Source: Candidatus Cryptobacteroides onthequi (GTDB lineage: Bacteria; Bacteroidota; Bacteroidia; Bacteroidales; UBA932). Taken from it: a DNA stretch of 64,000 bases. The position numbers and the translations under genes were made by a program. The notes below the pieces were generated by a model. That model was given only the letters and a program-made list of their open reading frames with translations. It was not told where the DNA came from and made no database searches. Shown in pieces: positions 55,663 through 63,663 of this stretch (position 1 is its first letter; each line of letters starts with the position of its first letter). Location of the stretch: NCBI GenBank assembly GCA_018066125.1, contig JAGHSA010000004.1:102927-166926 (forward strand). Direction: 5' to 3'.

Positions 55663-56610
55663 ATGTTTAGAAAAGAAATCAAGGTGTTGGACTGTACCGT
55701 CAGGGACGGCGGTCTGATGAATAAATGGCAGTTCAGCAAGGAATTTGTCAAGAGCGTATACGAAGCGGATGTCAAAGCCGGCATCGACTACATGGAAATC
55801 GGCTACATCAGCAGTTCCGATCAGTTCCCTCGTCCTGAATACGGCCCATGGAAATTCTGCATGGAGGACGAACTGCGCGAGATCGTGGGAGACAACAACA
55901 CCGGCACCAAGCTTTCAGTGATGGCCGACATCGGGCGCGTGAAGTTTGAGGACATACGGCCAAAATCAGACAGTGTCATCGACATGTTCCGCGTGGCCTG
56001 CTATGACTACCAGATTGACAAGGCCATCGAGCTTGCGCACCACGTGATGGATAAGGGATACGAAGCCACCATCAACCTCATGGCAGTCTCAAAAGTCAGC
56101 GACAGGGCGCTCGACCAGGTGCTTGAGGATGTCGCAGGCTCCAGGGTAGGCACATTCTACCTCGTGGACAGCTTCGGCAGTCTCTACTCTGAGGATATCC
56201 ACAGCCTCATGGATAAATACAAGAATGCCCTCCCGGGCAAGACCATAGGTTTCCATGGCCACAACAATGTCCAGCTCGCTTTCGCCAACACCATCGAATG
56301 CATCATCGACGGAGCGAACATGCTTGACGCCACCATGCTCGGCATCGGACGAGGAGCGGGCAACTGTCCTCTCGAGCTTCTCGTATCCTTCCTCAAGAAT
56401 CCGAAATACAAGCTTGAGCCTATCATCAGATGCATCCAGGATCAGGTGAACCCTCTCAAGAAGGAAATCGACTGGGGTTATTTCATCCCATACATGATCA
56501 CCGGTTCCCAGAATGACCACCCGCGTTCAGCCATGGCGTGGATGTCAAGTCCTCAGAAAGACGACTACATCTCATACTACGAGTCTGTGGTAAAGAATAA
56601 AGAGGTATAG
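55663..56610 (+). CDS. HMGL-like aldolase family protein
   Basis: 315 residues, TIM barrel of the HMG-CoA lyase/isopropylmalate synthase/4-hydroxy-2-oxovalerate aldolase superfamily. The opening VLDCTVRDGGLMNKWQFSKE has the metal-binding Asp; GFHGHNNVQLAFANTIE has the HxH ligands; ATMLGIGRGAGNCPLELL is the third element. Length and FHGHN fit DmpG-like aldolases. No DmpF dehydrogenase is next to it. It would cleave or form a C-C bond next to a 2-oxo group, with pyruvate or acetyl-CoA. The coupling to chorismate mutase suggests an aromatic-derived substrate. Confidence 0.83.
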   Translation: MFRKEIKVLDCTVRDGGLMNKWQFSKEFVKSVYEADVKAGIDYMEIGYISSSDQFPRPEYGPWKFCMEDELREIVGDNNTGTKLSVMADIGRVKFEDIRPKSDSVIDMFRVACYDYQIDKAIELAHHVMDKGYEATINLMAVSKVSDRALDQVLEDVAGSRVGTFYLVDSFGSLYSEDIHSLMDKYKNALPGKTIGFHGHNNVQLAFANTIECIIDGANMLDATMLGIGRGAGNCPLELLVSFLKNPKYKLEPIIRCIQDQVNPLKKEIDWGYFIPYMITGSQNDHPRSAMAWMSSPQKDDYISYYESVVKNKEV

Positions 56611-56618
56611 ATCTGCCC

Positions 56619-56702
56619 CTACATATACAGGAGCGCGACGACTATTCCCAGCAGGCTGCCGTTGACAACCTGCAGAGGGGTATGTATGATCGCCGAAAGC
56701 AT
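56619..56702 (-). pseudogene. C-terminal fragment of a PAP2-like membrane protein
   Basis: A 27-codon frame, MLSAIIHTPLQVVNGSLLGI VVALLYM, follows the DUF4491 stop by 2 nt. HTPLQVxxGxLLGxxVxxL is the end of PAP2 phosphatase and DUF212-type membrane proteins. Only the last helix remains, with no upstream part in any frame, so it is a remnant or a short coupled peptide. Confidence 0.5.
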
Positions 56703-56704
56703 CG

Positions 56705-57016
56705 CTATTTCACAACGTCATCATCCGACTTCTTCTTTCTCGCAGGGTTCTCGGGGAACCATCCCTTGCGCACTCTCTTCTCCTGCTCGTAAAGTTCGAA
56801 AATCGACCAGAAGCAGCTGAAGCCGAGCACTCCGAGTATGGAGGCCATGATGACATCCGCCACCATGAAGGAAGCGGCGCATGCGGCCAGTCCCGCAAGG
56901 GCGAAAAGCCACCAGCAGCCCTTTCCCCAATGGTACTCAGCCTTGACCACTATCGGGTGAAAGACACCTATGAGAAGAAAGGCTGAGGCGCCAAGTATTA
57001 TTCCAGACCAGTTCAT
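56705..57016 (-). CDS. DUF4491 family small membrane protein
   Basis: 103 residues. Three hydrophobic helices: SGIILGASAFLLIGVFHPIV, LFALAGLAACAASFMVADVI and ASILGVLGFSCFWSIFELYE, then the basic tail EQEKRVRKGWFPENPARKKK. This is the Bacteroidota DUF4491 family, of unknown function, in the inner membrane. It lies 55 nt after proC and next to a PAP2-like fragment. Confidence 0.9.
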   Translation of the reverse strand: MNWSGIILGASAFLLIGVFHPIVVKAEYHWGKGCWWLFALAGLAACAASFMVADVIMASILGVLGFSCFWSIFELYEQEKRVRKGWFPENPARKKKSDDDVVK

Positions 57017-57071
57017 TTACAGATTCAAAAAATGTGAGTGTTACATGAGGGCATCAGTCCCGGGTCGCCGG

Positions 57072-57857
57072 CTATTTCTCAAGTCCGGCTTTCAGGCATC
57101 TGATAACCGCTGAATTGAAGCCCGCATGGTCGAGCTCATTGAGGCCCCGTATCGTCAGACCTCCAGGTGTGGTGACCTTGTCTATCGCCGCTGCCGGATG
57201 CATGCCCGTCCCCTCAAGGACAGCTACCGCTCCCGACATGGCCTGCATGGCTATCATTTTGGCGTCCTGAGGATAGAGACCCATTTCGACTCCTCCCTCC
57301 ATCATCGCATGGATGAAGCGCATGACATACGCGATACCGCAGCCGGAAAGCATATTGCCGGCAGCAACCTCTTTCTCCTTGCAGATCCTTACCTTTCCCA
57401 ACTTCTGAAGAAGAGCCTCAACTGAAGCAGTGACATCCTCGCCAACACCCTCTGCAGGGGCCAGGAAGGTCATACTCTCGTTGAACTCGGCGCCGATGTT
57501 CGGCATCACATACAAGACATTGGCGGAAGGGCATCCGAGATACCCGCGCAGAGTATCTGTGAATATGTTCGCTGCAACTGACAGGATCACCTGACGGTCG
57601 AAATCAATGGCGCCGCGGATTTCAGTGATCACTGATTCGATGAGCCATGGCTTCACAGCCAGCACGATCACATCTGCGTCCTTGATGGCAGAGACGTTGT
57701 CAAGAACAGTCCTGACCTCCGGAAACTCCTGGCGGATACGCCCGAGAGTCTGTTCTGTACGCGCTGTGACGGTGAGTTCGCATCCCCCTTTCTTCGCCCA
57801 GCCCCTGACCATGGCACCGCCCATATTGCCAGCTCCTATCACACAGATTTTGTCCAT
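57072..57857 (-). CDS. proC: Pyrroline-5-carboxylate reductase
   Basis: 261 residues. NAD(P) loop ICVIGAGNMGGAMVRGWAKK, VLYVMPNIGAEFNESMTFLA, and the C-terminal substrate/dimer motif KVTTPGGLTIRGLNELDHAG. It catalyses the last step of proline synthesis. A TAAATTTA element lies upstream at 57894-57901 (reverse strand). Confidence 0.96.
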   Translation of the reverse strand: MDKICVIGAGNMGGAMVRGWAKKGGCELTVTARTEQTLGRIRQEFPEVRTVLDNVSAIKDADVIVLAVKPWLIESVITEIRGAIDFDRQVILSVAANIFTDTLRGYLGCPSANVLYVMPNIGAEFNESMTFLAPAEGVGEDVTASVEALLQKLGKVRICKEKEVAAGNMLSGCGIAYVMRFIHAMMEGGVEMGLYPQDAKMIAMQAMSGAVAVLEGTGMHPAAAIDKVTTPGGLTIRGLNELDHAGFNSAVIRCLKAGLEK

Positions 57858-57948
57858 AACGCCTTAATGAATTGAAAGTTTGATTTCAAACTGTAAATTT
57901 AACTCTAATTTTTGAACTAACCCAATTAACATTCTTGCGCCACACAGT

Positions 57949-57980
57949 TTTGCACATAGAAACCATATGTATTATTTTTG
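57949..57980 (+). promoter_or_regulatory. Promoter of the nucleoside hydrolase-SGNH gene
   Basis: TTTG (57949-57952) and TATTTTTG (57973-57980) with a 20-nt spacer match the Bacteroidota consensus, 25 nt before the ATG. Confidence 0.7.
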
Positions 57981-58005
57981 CTGCACGCAATAATGATCTG
58001 AGAAC

Positions 58006-59703
58006 ATGAAAAAACATCTGCTCGCTTTGCTGATATTGTCAGTTCTTACAGGAACGACAAGTCTGTATGCCGGTAGGATTCCGGTAATATTTGACACTGA
58101 CCTTGGCAATGATGTCGATGACGCGATAGCCCTTTCCATGCTGTACAGTTATGCTGATGAAGGTAAGGTTGACATCCTGGCCATAGGATTGAGCAAGGGC
58201 GGACGGTATCCGGCAGAGTGCCTGGACATCTTCAACCACTGGCATTGCCATCAGGACATCCCCATCGGATCCATATCCGGCGGTGTCATCTGCGGTAATG
58301 AGGAGTCAGATTATGCAAAAGCCATCGCGCAGCAGATGGAACTTGCGGGAAGGTATGCATTCCCGAGAAATCTCAGCATAGACCACAGCTCCCTTCCGGA
58401 AGCAGTCGAGGTCTACAGGAAAGCACTGGTGAAGGCTGAAGACGCTTCCGTCGTCATGGTGGTCACAGGATTTGCCACAAACATGTCCCGTCTTCTCTCA
58501 AGCGGACCGGATGGATATTCCGATCTCTGCGGCAGGGACCTTATCTTGAAGAAAGTGAAATCCCTGGTGGTGATGGCTGGTTCATTCGACGGAACCAAAG
58601 AGAGGGAATACAATGTCAGGATGGATGTGGAGTCATACAAGACTCTGACAGACCAGTGGCCTACAGACATCATATTCGCACCGTACGAGCTTGGACTCAA
58701 AGTGCTTTACCCTGTCGCTTCTATCGAGACCGGATTCTGTGACGGGCATCCGCTGACCGAATGCTACAGGAACTTCAAGGCCATGCCGTATGACCGTCCC
58801 TGCTGGGATCCGGTCACACTTCTGTATGCGGTAGAGGGCGCGGTGCTTTTCAAAGAATCCAGACGCGGCACCGTCACCATTTCCGACAACGGTGCATCGA
58901 AGTTCACTCCAGATCCTTCCGGCCGCCACAAGTACCTGTCAATGAGTGGCAGACACGCCAGAATGGCTGCACGAAGAATCGTCTCTCTCTGTGAAAGACC
59001 CGAGCGCGAAAGCGACATGCTTCATGGCAAGACACTTGTGACCTGCGGGGACTCCTTCACCGAAGGTGACTTTTGGGATTACGTGGACATGAACGGGAAT
59101 AATGACAGGCGCAGCCCGGAAATCTTTGACAGAGAGTGGAACTGCTATATGACCTACCCATACTGGATCGCGCGCAGGAACGGCATGAAACTGATCAATA
59201 TGGCCAGATGCGGAGCTATGCTCGGATACCCGTCTGACGACAGCCGCTGCGAAGTCTTCGTAAAGGAAAAGATGTTCCAGATCCCGGAAGATGCCGATTA
59301 CATCCTGTTCAAGTTCGGAATCAACGACTCATGGCACACCACTGTCGGCACTCCCGACGATACGGATCCGCGGACCTTTTACGGCGCATGGAACACCGTC
59401 CTCTCCTATGTGAAAGAGCATCACCCGTCCGCGAAGATAGGAGTGATAGCCTCAAACGACTGCAGGGAGAAGGAATGGGCACAGGCTATTGTGGAGATAT
59501 GCCGCAGATATGATGTGCCGTGCCTCGACGAGGAAGGTGAAGGCGTTCCGTATTTCTTCGGCCAGAACTACAAGCCTTATCCGCAGGAAAAGAAAGACAG
59601 GATGAATGAGGCCTATCATTGCGGCCCCAAGAACGGGCACCCCAATGTCGACGCCCATAAGATTGAGAGCCACATAGTAGAGAAATTCCTCCGCAGTCTG
59701 TAA
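58006..59703 (+). CDS. Secreted fusion of nucleoside hydrolase and SGNH hydrolase
   Basis: 565 residues with a signal peptide (KKHLLALLILSVLTGTTSLYA). Residues about 24-335 are an inosine-uridine nucleoside hydrolase: IFDTDLGNDVDDAIALSMLY holds the calcium-binding Asp cluster, and MVVTGFATNMSRLL and NVRMDVESYK follow. Residues about 343-565 are an SGNH/GDSL hydrolase: TCGDSFTEG (nucleophile Ser), FKFGINDSWH (block III Asn) and GHPNVDAHKI (catalytic His). One protein would cleave N-glycosidic and ester bonds. The substrate is unknown. It is monocistronic. Confidence 0.85.
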   Translation: MKKHLLALLILSVLTGTTSLYAGRIPVIFDTDLGNDVDDAIALSMLYSYADEGKVDILAIGLSKGGRYPAECLDIFNHWHCHQDIPIGSISGGVICGNEESDYAKAIAQQMELAGRYAFPRNLSIDHSSLPEAVEVYRKALVKAEDASVVMVVTGFATNMSRLLSSGPDGYSDLCGRDLILKKVKSLVVMAGSFDGTKEREYNVRMDVESYKTLTDQWPTDIIFAPYELGLKVLYPVASIETGFCDGHPLTECYRNFKAMPYDRPCWDPVTLLYAVEGAVLFKESRRGTVTISDNGASKFTPDPSGRHKYLSMSGRHARMAARRIVSLCERPERESDMLHGKTLVTCGDSFTEGDFWDYVDMNGNNDRRSPEIFDREWNCYMTYPYWIARRNGMKLINMARCGAMLGYPSDDSRCEVFVKEKMFQIPEDADYILFKFGINDSWHTTVGTPDDTDPRTFYGAWNTVLSYVKEHHPSAKIGVIASNDCREKEWAQAIVEICRRYDVPCLDEEGEGVPYFFGQNYKPYPQEKKDRMNEAYHCGPKNGHPNVDAHKIESHIVEKFLRSL

Positions 59704-59723
59704 GCCAGTCTGGTATTGCGATG

Positions 59724-60353
59724 TCACTCTCCCAACGTGATGAACAACGCTTTCATCTGGCCGTAGGAATCGACATCCAGTTCAGATGAGATGTCCTCGA
59801 TGAACTGTTTCCTGTCACGAAACAGCCTTTTCAAGTCCTCTATCGATGCCGGAACGACCCTCCCCTTCTTTGAAAGATACATCTTTGAAGCGTAATGGGA
59901 ATCTGTTGGAGAACCGGCGACGCTCATTCCAAGGACACGAAGCCAGAGGCCGACATCACCAGCTGACGCTACCGGGATGAGGAAAAAGTCGCCGAATATC
60001 AAGTCTGAGAATGTATTCATCCTGAGACCGCCTATGGTTGCGACCTGCACATTGTCCACCGGATACCGTGTGGCATCCTGGCCGCCTTCGCCAGCTACGA
60101 CAAGCGACTGCTGTCCGAACAGGTTGATATTCATGTCCCCGTAGATGCGGGTCCCGTTTTTCAGTTCAGCGCATCCTTCCCGAAACCCGCTGAAAAGGAG
60201 TCCACTTTTCACGTCGACAGGCAGAGCACAGTCTTCATGCTCAAGACAGGAGTGATACGTGTCCGCAAGCGAACCTGTCCCGGCAGAGGAAGGACCGCAG
60301 GAAACAAGAAGCAAAGCAGCGCAGGCAGATATAAGGAAAAGCGGAGTTATCAT
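59724..60353 (-). CDS. Lipoprotein of unknown function
   Basis: 209 residues from ATG 60353 (MITPLFLISACAALLLVSCG); the lipobox LLVSC supports this start over 60401. The mature part is a soluble domain with GLLFSGFREGCAELKNGTRI, YGDMNINLFGQQSLVVAGEG and FGDFFLIPVASAGDVGLWLR. No family recognised. Its ATG lies 13 nt before the stop codon region of the small membrane protein gene, so the two are one operon. Confidence 0.7.
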   Translation of the reverse strand: MITPLFLISACAALLLVSCGPSSAGTGSLADTYHSCLEHEDCALPVDVKSGLLFSGFREGCAELKNGTRIYGDMNINLFGQQSLVVAGEGGQDATRYPVDNVQVATIGGLRMNTFSDLIFGDFFLIPVASAGDVGLWLRVLGMSVAGSPTDSHYASKMYLSKKGRVVPASIEDLKRLFRDRKQFIEDISSELDVDSYGQMKALFITLGE

Positions 60354-60366
60354 ATATCGGAAGAAA

Positions 60367-60705
60367 TCAGATTCTCGCCTTGTTGACGATTCGCAATACA
60401 AGGGAAATAAGGTAGATCACGATACCGTATGCAATGACGATCAGAGTACTCAGGGCTCCGTTCCAGAGAAGGAGAGGCGAAATGTTGCCATCACACTGGA
60501 GAATCGCGTCAATGGAATGAATCCATACTCCCGCCTGAAGCAGGACGCTCACTGCAAGAGCGGCAAGTCCTATCTCCTTGACCCAGTTGGGTGCCTTCCA
60601 TGCCGAGAGGAAGAGAAGGACAAGGAGGACTGTCAGGATGACCATGGGAAGGATGCCGCCGTGGAACAGCAACTGATTGAATGCGATGATAGGAATAGTG
60701 ATCAT
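60367..60705 (-). CDS. Small membrane protein (MotA/ExbB-like size), function unknown
   Basis: 112 residues, three membrane helices (FHGGILPMVILTVLLVLLFL, EIGLAALAVSVLLQAGVWIH, LIVIAYGIVIYLISLVLRIV). The N-terminus FNQLLFHGGILPM is amphipathic. No confident family, though the layout recalls short Bacteroidota MotA/TolQ/ExbB-like proteins. TATCTTTG (60726-60733, reverse strand) lies 20 nt upstream. It is the first gene of a two-gene operon with the lipoprotein. Confidence 0.7.
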   Translation of the reverse strand: MITIPIIAFNQLLFHGGILPMVILTVLLVLLFLSAWKAPNWVKEIGLAALAVSVLLQAGVWIHSIDAILQCDGNISPLLLWNGALSTLIVIAYGIVIYLISLVLRIVNKARI

Positions 60706-60725
60706 ATTGAGAGATTTTGTTTCTG

Positions 60726-60733
60726 CAAAGATA
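60726..60733 (-). promoter_or_regulatory. -7 element of the membrane protein-lipoprotein operon
   Basis: TATCTTTG on the reverse strand, 20 nt before the ATG at 60705, fits the -7 consensus. Confidence 0.5.
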
Positions 60734-60844
60734 CCTCTGACTGCACGAAAAGGAAAAAATAAAACCCTCTCCAGCCTTCATAAAACCCCTTCCACGGCGC
60801 ATCGGTGTTCGTAACGCCACTTTATTTGTTATATTTACGCAGGC

Positions 60845-61573
60845 ATGAAGAAGAGAGTCACCATAATCGTCTCTTACTGGGCTGCCGCTGTTCTCATCAT
60901 AGCGGCAGCTCTATCCAGCCTTGAGCTCTCATTCACCGAAGCTCTGGCCTACAGCAGTCTCTTCCTTCCCGGAGCCCTGGCGATGAAGTATTCTATCTAC
61001 CTGATCAAAAGGGATGAACCAAAGGGCCGGAAATTTAAGAGCATCATCTTTGTATCGCTGGCGGTGACTGCATTTGAGATGGCATTTGTCATGCTGGTAT
61101 CGACTCTCATCATGATTCAGAACGGTATGATTGCACACAGCCGCAGTCTGGAGGTTCCGGGCATCATGCTCAACCCGGTATTCCTCCTCATCATGATAGG
61201 TATCATGATGGCAGGAGACTATTTTCTGGAGCAGTATCTTGACAAGAGCATCCCTGTGAAAGAAGAGCCTCTCACATTCTTCTCTGACCGCCGCAAGGAG
61301 ACTGTACTTCCATCCGAGATCGTCTTTGTCGAATCCAACGACACCGAAGTATGGATCCATATGAAAGACGGAAGGAAACTACGGAACAAGACGGCCATCA
61401 GCCGCTGGCAGGACATCCTGGGCGAAGGGTTCACCCGCATTCACCGCTCGTATCTGGTAAACAGGACTTATGTCTCTTCCGCCTCCCCAAGCCAGGTCAC
61501 ACTTGACGGCATCTCATTGCCGGTTTCCAAGAAATACGCAGAGATAGTGACTAGGATCCTGGGGCATGAATAA
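60845..61573 (+). CDS. Membrane-bound LytTR transcriptional regulator
   Basis: 242 residues. Four membrane helices in the first 130 (IIVSYWAAAVLIIAAALSSL and others) are followed by a LytTR DNA-binding domain (about 145-240: ETVLPSEIVFVESNDTEVWI, GFTRIHRSYLVNRTYVSSAS). There is no receiver domain, so it is not a classical response regulator; it probably senses a membrane or envelope signal directly. A TATATTTA box (60830-60837) ends 7 nt before the ATG, suggesting a nearly leaderless mRNA. It lies divergent from the membrane protein-lipoprotein pair, a candidate target. Confidence 0.88.
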   Translation: MKKRVTIIVSYWAAAVLIIAAALSSLELSFTEALAYSSLFLPGALAMKYSIYLIKRDEPKGRKFKSIIFVSLAVTAFEMAFVMLVSTLIMIQNGMIAHSRSLEVPGIMLNPVFLLIMIGIMMAGDYFLEQYLDKSIPVKEEPLTFFSDRRKETVLPSEIVFVESNDTEVWIHMKDGRKLRNKTAISRWQDILGEGFTRIHRSYLVNRTYVSSASPSQVTLDGISLPVSKKYAEIVTRILGHE

Positions 61574-61830
61574 TGAACGTGTTCTGAGAAACTAGCTCCA
61601 GCGCTTATGTCCATTACGAAGGAGAATGCTTGATCGTACGTTATGGAGCTGAATGGTGAATACTTTGATGCTGTTCAAATGACGAACACTTCGATAATGG
61701 AGGAGCCCCCAGGAACGAGTGGTAATTAAAAATCTGTTGTGCAAATAGATGAAAAGATAAAGCCAACTTATTAATTAGCAATAAGTTGGCCTTATAGAGA
61801 CATGGATAGGTTGACAATTATCGAACCATA
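61574..61830. other. AT-rich intergenic stretch with a hairpin
   Basis: No gene is recognised. A perfect 11-bp inverted repeat, GCCAACTTATT and AATAAGTTGGC around AATTAGC, lies at 61762-61790, without a T-run, so it is more like an element end than a terminator. A short readable frame near 61602 (YVHYEGECLIVRYGAEW, then stop) is not assigned. GC content is lower than in the rest of the window. Confidence 0.55.
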
Positions 61831-61955
61831 TATGATGACTTCTTGAAGGTCAAGACTTTCTTTGAATCAATGAATTGTCAATAGAAACTTATGCTGTTTG
61901 CACAGGCACATTCATATATGTTGCAGAAGCTATCGTGGCAATCTTAGAAGGATAA
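61831..61955 (+). pseudogene. Decayed IS transposase, C-terminal end
   Basis: In one frame the sequence reads YDDFLKVKTFF, then, if one base is restored near 61864, GINELSIETYAVCTGTFIYV AEAIVAILEG and TAA at 61953-61955. KVKTFFGxNExxxxT...V...VAIL matches the C-terminal pattern of IS4-type transposases of Bacteroidota (IKTFxGTSxNAVxTQIW...VAI). Nothing upstream remains in the same frame. A frameshifted fragment of a lost IS. Confidence 0.45.
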
Positions 61956-61961
61956 GAACCT

Positions 61962-62279
61962 TTATATCATCATTGCAGCACACGCTTGCCTGATGGAAGC
62001 AATACGATCAATGAGGGTCTTATTTTTTCTTGCAGTCTGGAGGCCATAGCTGGATTGCATATTGACGAGCATCTCCGCATTGATATCCAACGCCACCTCC
62101 AGCAGTAGTGCAGTCTCTGTAGTAACAGGCCTCTTCCCGTTAAGAATCTCGTTGAGCATAGTATACGGGATACCAATTATCTCCGCGAGCTTTTTTTGCG
62201 AGATTCCTCTGACTTCGATTTCATCCTTGACAAGTTCACCGGGATGTACTGCTATGAAAGGTTTATTTGTCTGTGCCAT
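61962..62279 (-). CDS. higA: HigA-type antitoxin
   Basis: 105 residues. FIAVHPGELVKDEIEVRGIS QKKLAEIIGIPYTMLNEILN is the HigA/VapI start with its HTH, followed by NGKRPVTTETALLLEVALDI. It binds its own promoter and the HigB toxin. It lies 3 nt after the toxin gene, the reverse (toxin-first) order usual for HigBA. The toxin is interrupted, so the antitoxin may survive without its partner. Confidence 0.9.
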   Translation of the reverse strand: MAQTNKPFIAVHPGELVKDEIEVRGISQKKLAEIIGIPYTMLNEILNGKRPVTTETALLLEVALDINAEMLVNMQSSYGLQTARKNKTLIDRIASIRQACAAMMI

Positions 62280-62282
62280 ACT

Positions 62283-62600
62283 CTACTTGTAATGATTTGT
62301 AATATCTTTCAGAGTGCAGATTGTTATAGTCGGCTCTGCGCTGTCCATATCAACTACAAACTCCAACCTGTATTGATTATCAATTCGTATCGATGAGATA
62401 CCGGCCTTATCTCCTACAAGACTTTCGTAATTCAGCGAATGCAAGGGATATAAAGCCTCAATACTTGGGGCGTTCTGCAGTGTGACAACTCTTAACACAT
62501 ACTTCCTTATAACCTGAGGCTGATATCAATGATGTTTGTCCGAGCATTTTCCGTCCTCAAACAACTCCCTCAGATACTCTTTGCCGAACTTGACAACCAT
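62283..62600 (-). pseudogene. higB: HigB-type toxin, interrupted by an in-frame TGA
   Basis: From ATG 62600 the protein reads MVVKFGKEYLRELFEDGKCS DKHH, then TGA at codon 25 (62526-62528), then without any shift YQPQVIRKYVLRVVTLQNAP, SIEALYPLHSLNYESLVGDK and AGISSIRIDNQYRLEFVV...NHYK. The family has an Arg at this position (HRFQPEVIRKY), so CGA to TGA is the likely change. The full length of 105 codons is right for HigB mRNA interferases. Restart near codon 40 would give a truncated protein lacking the N-terminal strand. TGA is a normal stop in this genome. Confidence 0.85.
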
Positions 62601-62952
62601 AATAATCAATTTAGTCCTGCAAATATAATTATTCTTTTAAATATTCACTAAAATAGTGAAGCGTTTTCATTGGAGGCGCAAGGAGTCCTCGGAGCACAGC
62701 GACGATGGTCACATCAGCGGCCGTGGTGGAGCGGCAGCGAGACTTCGGAAAAGTCGAAGCAGCGGAGCCACCGCCATGGAGCATTCCGTGCGTAAAAGTG
62801 GCCTTCCCACGCACGGGGAGGCACATAGACAGGGGCTGAGCGCAGCGACAGGGGGTTGAGAGGACGGAGTCCCTTCGCCCTAGCACGAAACGAGCCGGGC
62901 ACAAATGTGCTCGGCTCTAAGTTTCGTGCGTAATCGTTGACAGATTTCGAAC
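62601..62952. other. Noncoding region with GC-rich block and hairpin
   Basis: After about 50 AT-rich bases comes a GC-rich block (62660-62880) with no convincing frame, then a strong stem-loop at 62883-62929: outer arms GCACGAAAC and GTTTCGTGC, inner arms GAGCCGGGCAC and GTGCTCGGCTC around aaat-like loop, with a 3-nt bulge. The stem follows the 3' end of the Xre gene on the reverse strand and could terminate it. The block looks like mobile-element junction DNA rather than a gene. Confidence 0.6.
62883..62929 (-). terminator. Long stem-loop after the Xre/RelE module
   Basis: A stem of 11 plus 9 bp with a TAA bulge and one G-T pair lies 24 nt after the Xre stop on the reverse strand. No clear U-tract follows, so it may be a terminator, an mRNA stabiliser or an element end. 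Confidence 0.5.
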
Positions 62953-63360
62953 CTACTTGGAAGACTTGACGGCTTTTGACGAGCTGCCATAAGCAGGAGT
63001 ATCAACATCCGAAAGATAACCGCTGACATTGTGCGGTTGCAACGCGTATGTCATGGGTTTAACTATTTCAAAACGAAGCCCAAGAGCTTCGATGATTCTC
63101 AAAAACGTGCTGACCCCCGGTTCAATTTGTCCTTTCTCGATACGAGAGATATATGACTTGTTTGCGCCTATTTTTTCTGCAAGTTCTGCCTGAGTCATGG
63201 ATTCCTGCCTTCTTGACTCAAGAATCAGTTGCCCTACACAATAGTTGTACGCTTCTTTTCTAAATTCACTCCTTGATTCAGTACCAACGGCACCGAACCT
63301 TTCGTTCATCATCTCATCGATATCGACAATATTACTTTCCCTTCTCTGCATAACATTCAA
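62953..63360 (-). CDS. Xre-family antitoxin-like regulator
   Basis: 135 residues, with alternative ATGs at 63360 and 63351. The Cro/C1 HTH is at about 55-110: MTQAELAEKIGANKSYISRI EKGQIEPGVSTFLRIIEALG. The N-terminal extension VDIDEMMNERFGAVGTESRS is typical of antitoxins that pair with Gp49/HigB2-like toxins. It starts 3 nt after the toxin gene and probably represses the operon. Confidence 0.88.
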   Translation of the reverse strand: MNVMQRRESNIVDIDEMMNERFGAVGTESRSEFRKEAYNYCVGQLILESRRQESMTQAELAEKIGANKSYISRIEKGQIEPGVSTFLRIIEALGLRFEIVKPMTYALQPHNVSGYLSDVDTPAYGSSSKAVKSSK

Positions 63361-63363
63361 TCT

Positions 63364-63663
63364 TTAACTTTTAGCCTGTTCTATCTCTTTTCTGGGCGTC
63401 TTTTGCGATTTTTTCTGGAAGCCATTGAAAAGTAGAACTATATTACCTTCATCAAAAATAAAAAAGACCCTGAAAATATTACCACTGTGCTCTGCACGAA
63501 GTTCGTAAATACCATCCTCAACATGTTTGACAAACTTGGTGCTCAGCCTTTCCTGCATCTTCAGCATATCAATAACATAGAACACCTTTCTCGCCTCAGC
63601 TACACTGATGGAAGTGATGAAATCAGTAAAATAGCTCTTGTATGCACGAATCTTCCTCTCCAT
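63364..63663 (-). CDS. RelE/HigB2 (Gp49)-type toxin
   Basis: 99 residues. MERKIRAYKSYFTDFITSIS, then YELRAEHSGNIFRVFFIFDE and GNIVLLFNGFQKKSQKTPRK EIEQA. The conserved Arg in GNxFRVFF and the Lys-rich FxKKTxKTP end are the phage-derived Gp49/HigB2 toxin features. It is a ribosome-dependent mRNA interferase type. It is intact in length and precedes the Xre antitoxin, in toxin-first order. Confidence 0.88.
   Translation of the reverse strand: MERKIRAYKSYFTDFITSISVAEARKVFYVIDMLKMQERLSTKFVKHVEDGIYELRAEHSGNIFRVFFIFDEGNIVLLFNGFQKKSQKTPRKEIEQAKS

Noticed and set aside
62629-62904. 91-residue reverse-strand frame in the GC-rich block
   Set aside because: Composition is unlike a protein from this genome and there are no motifs; overlapping frames are equally open.
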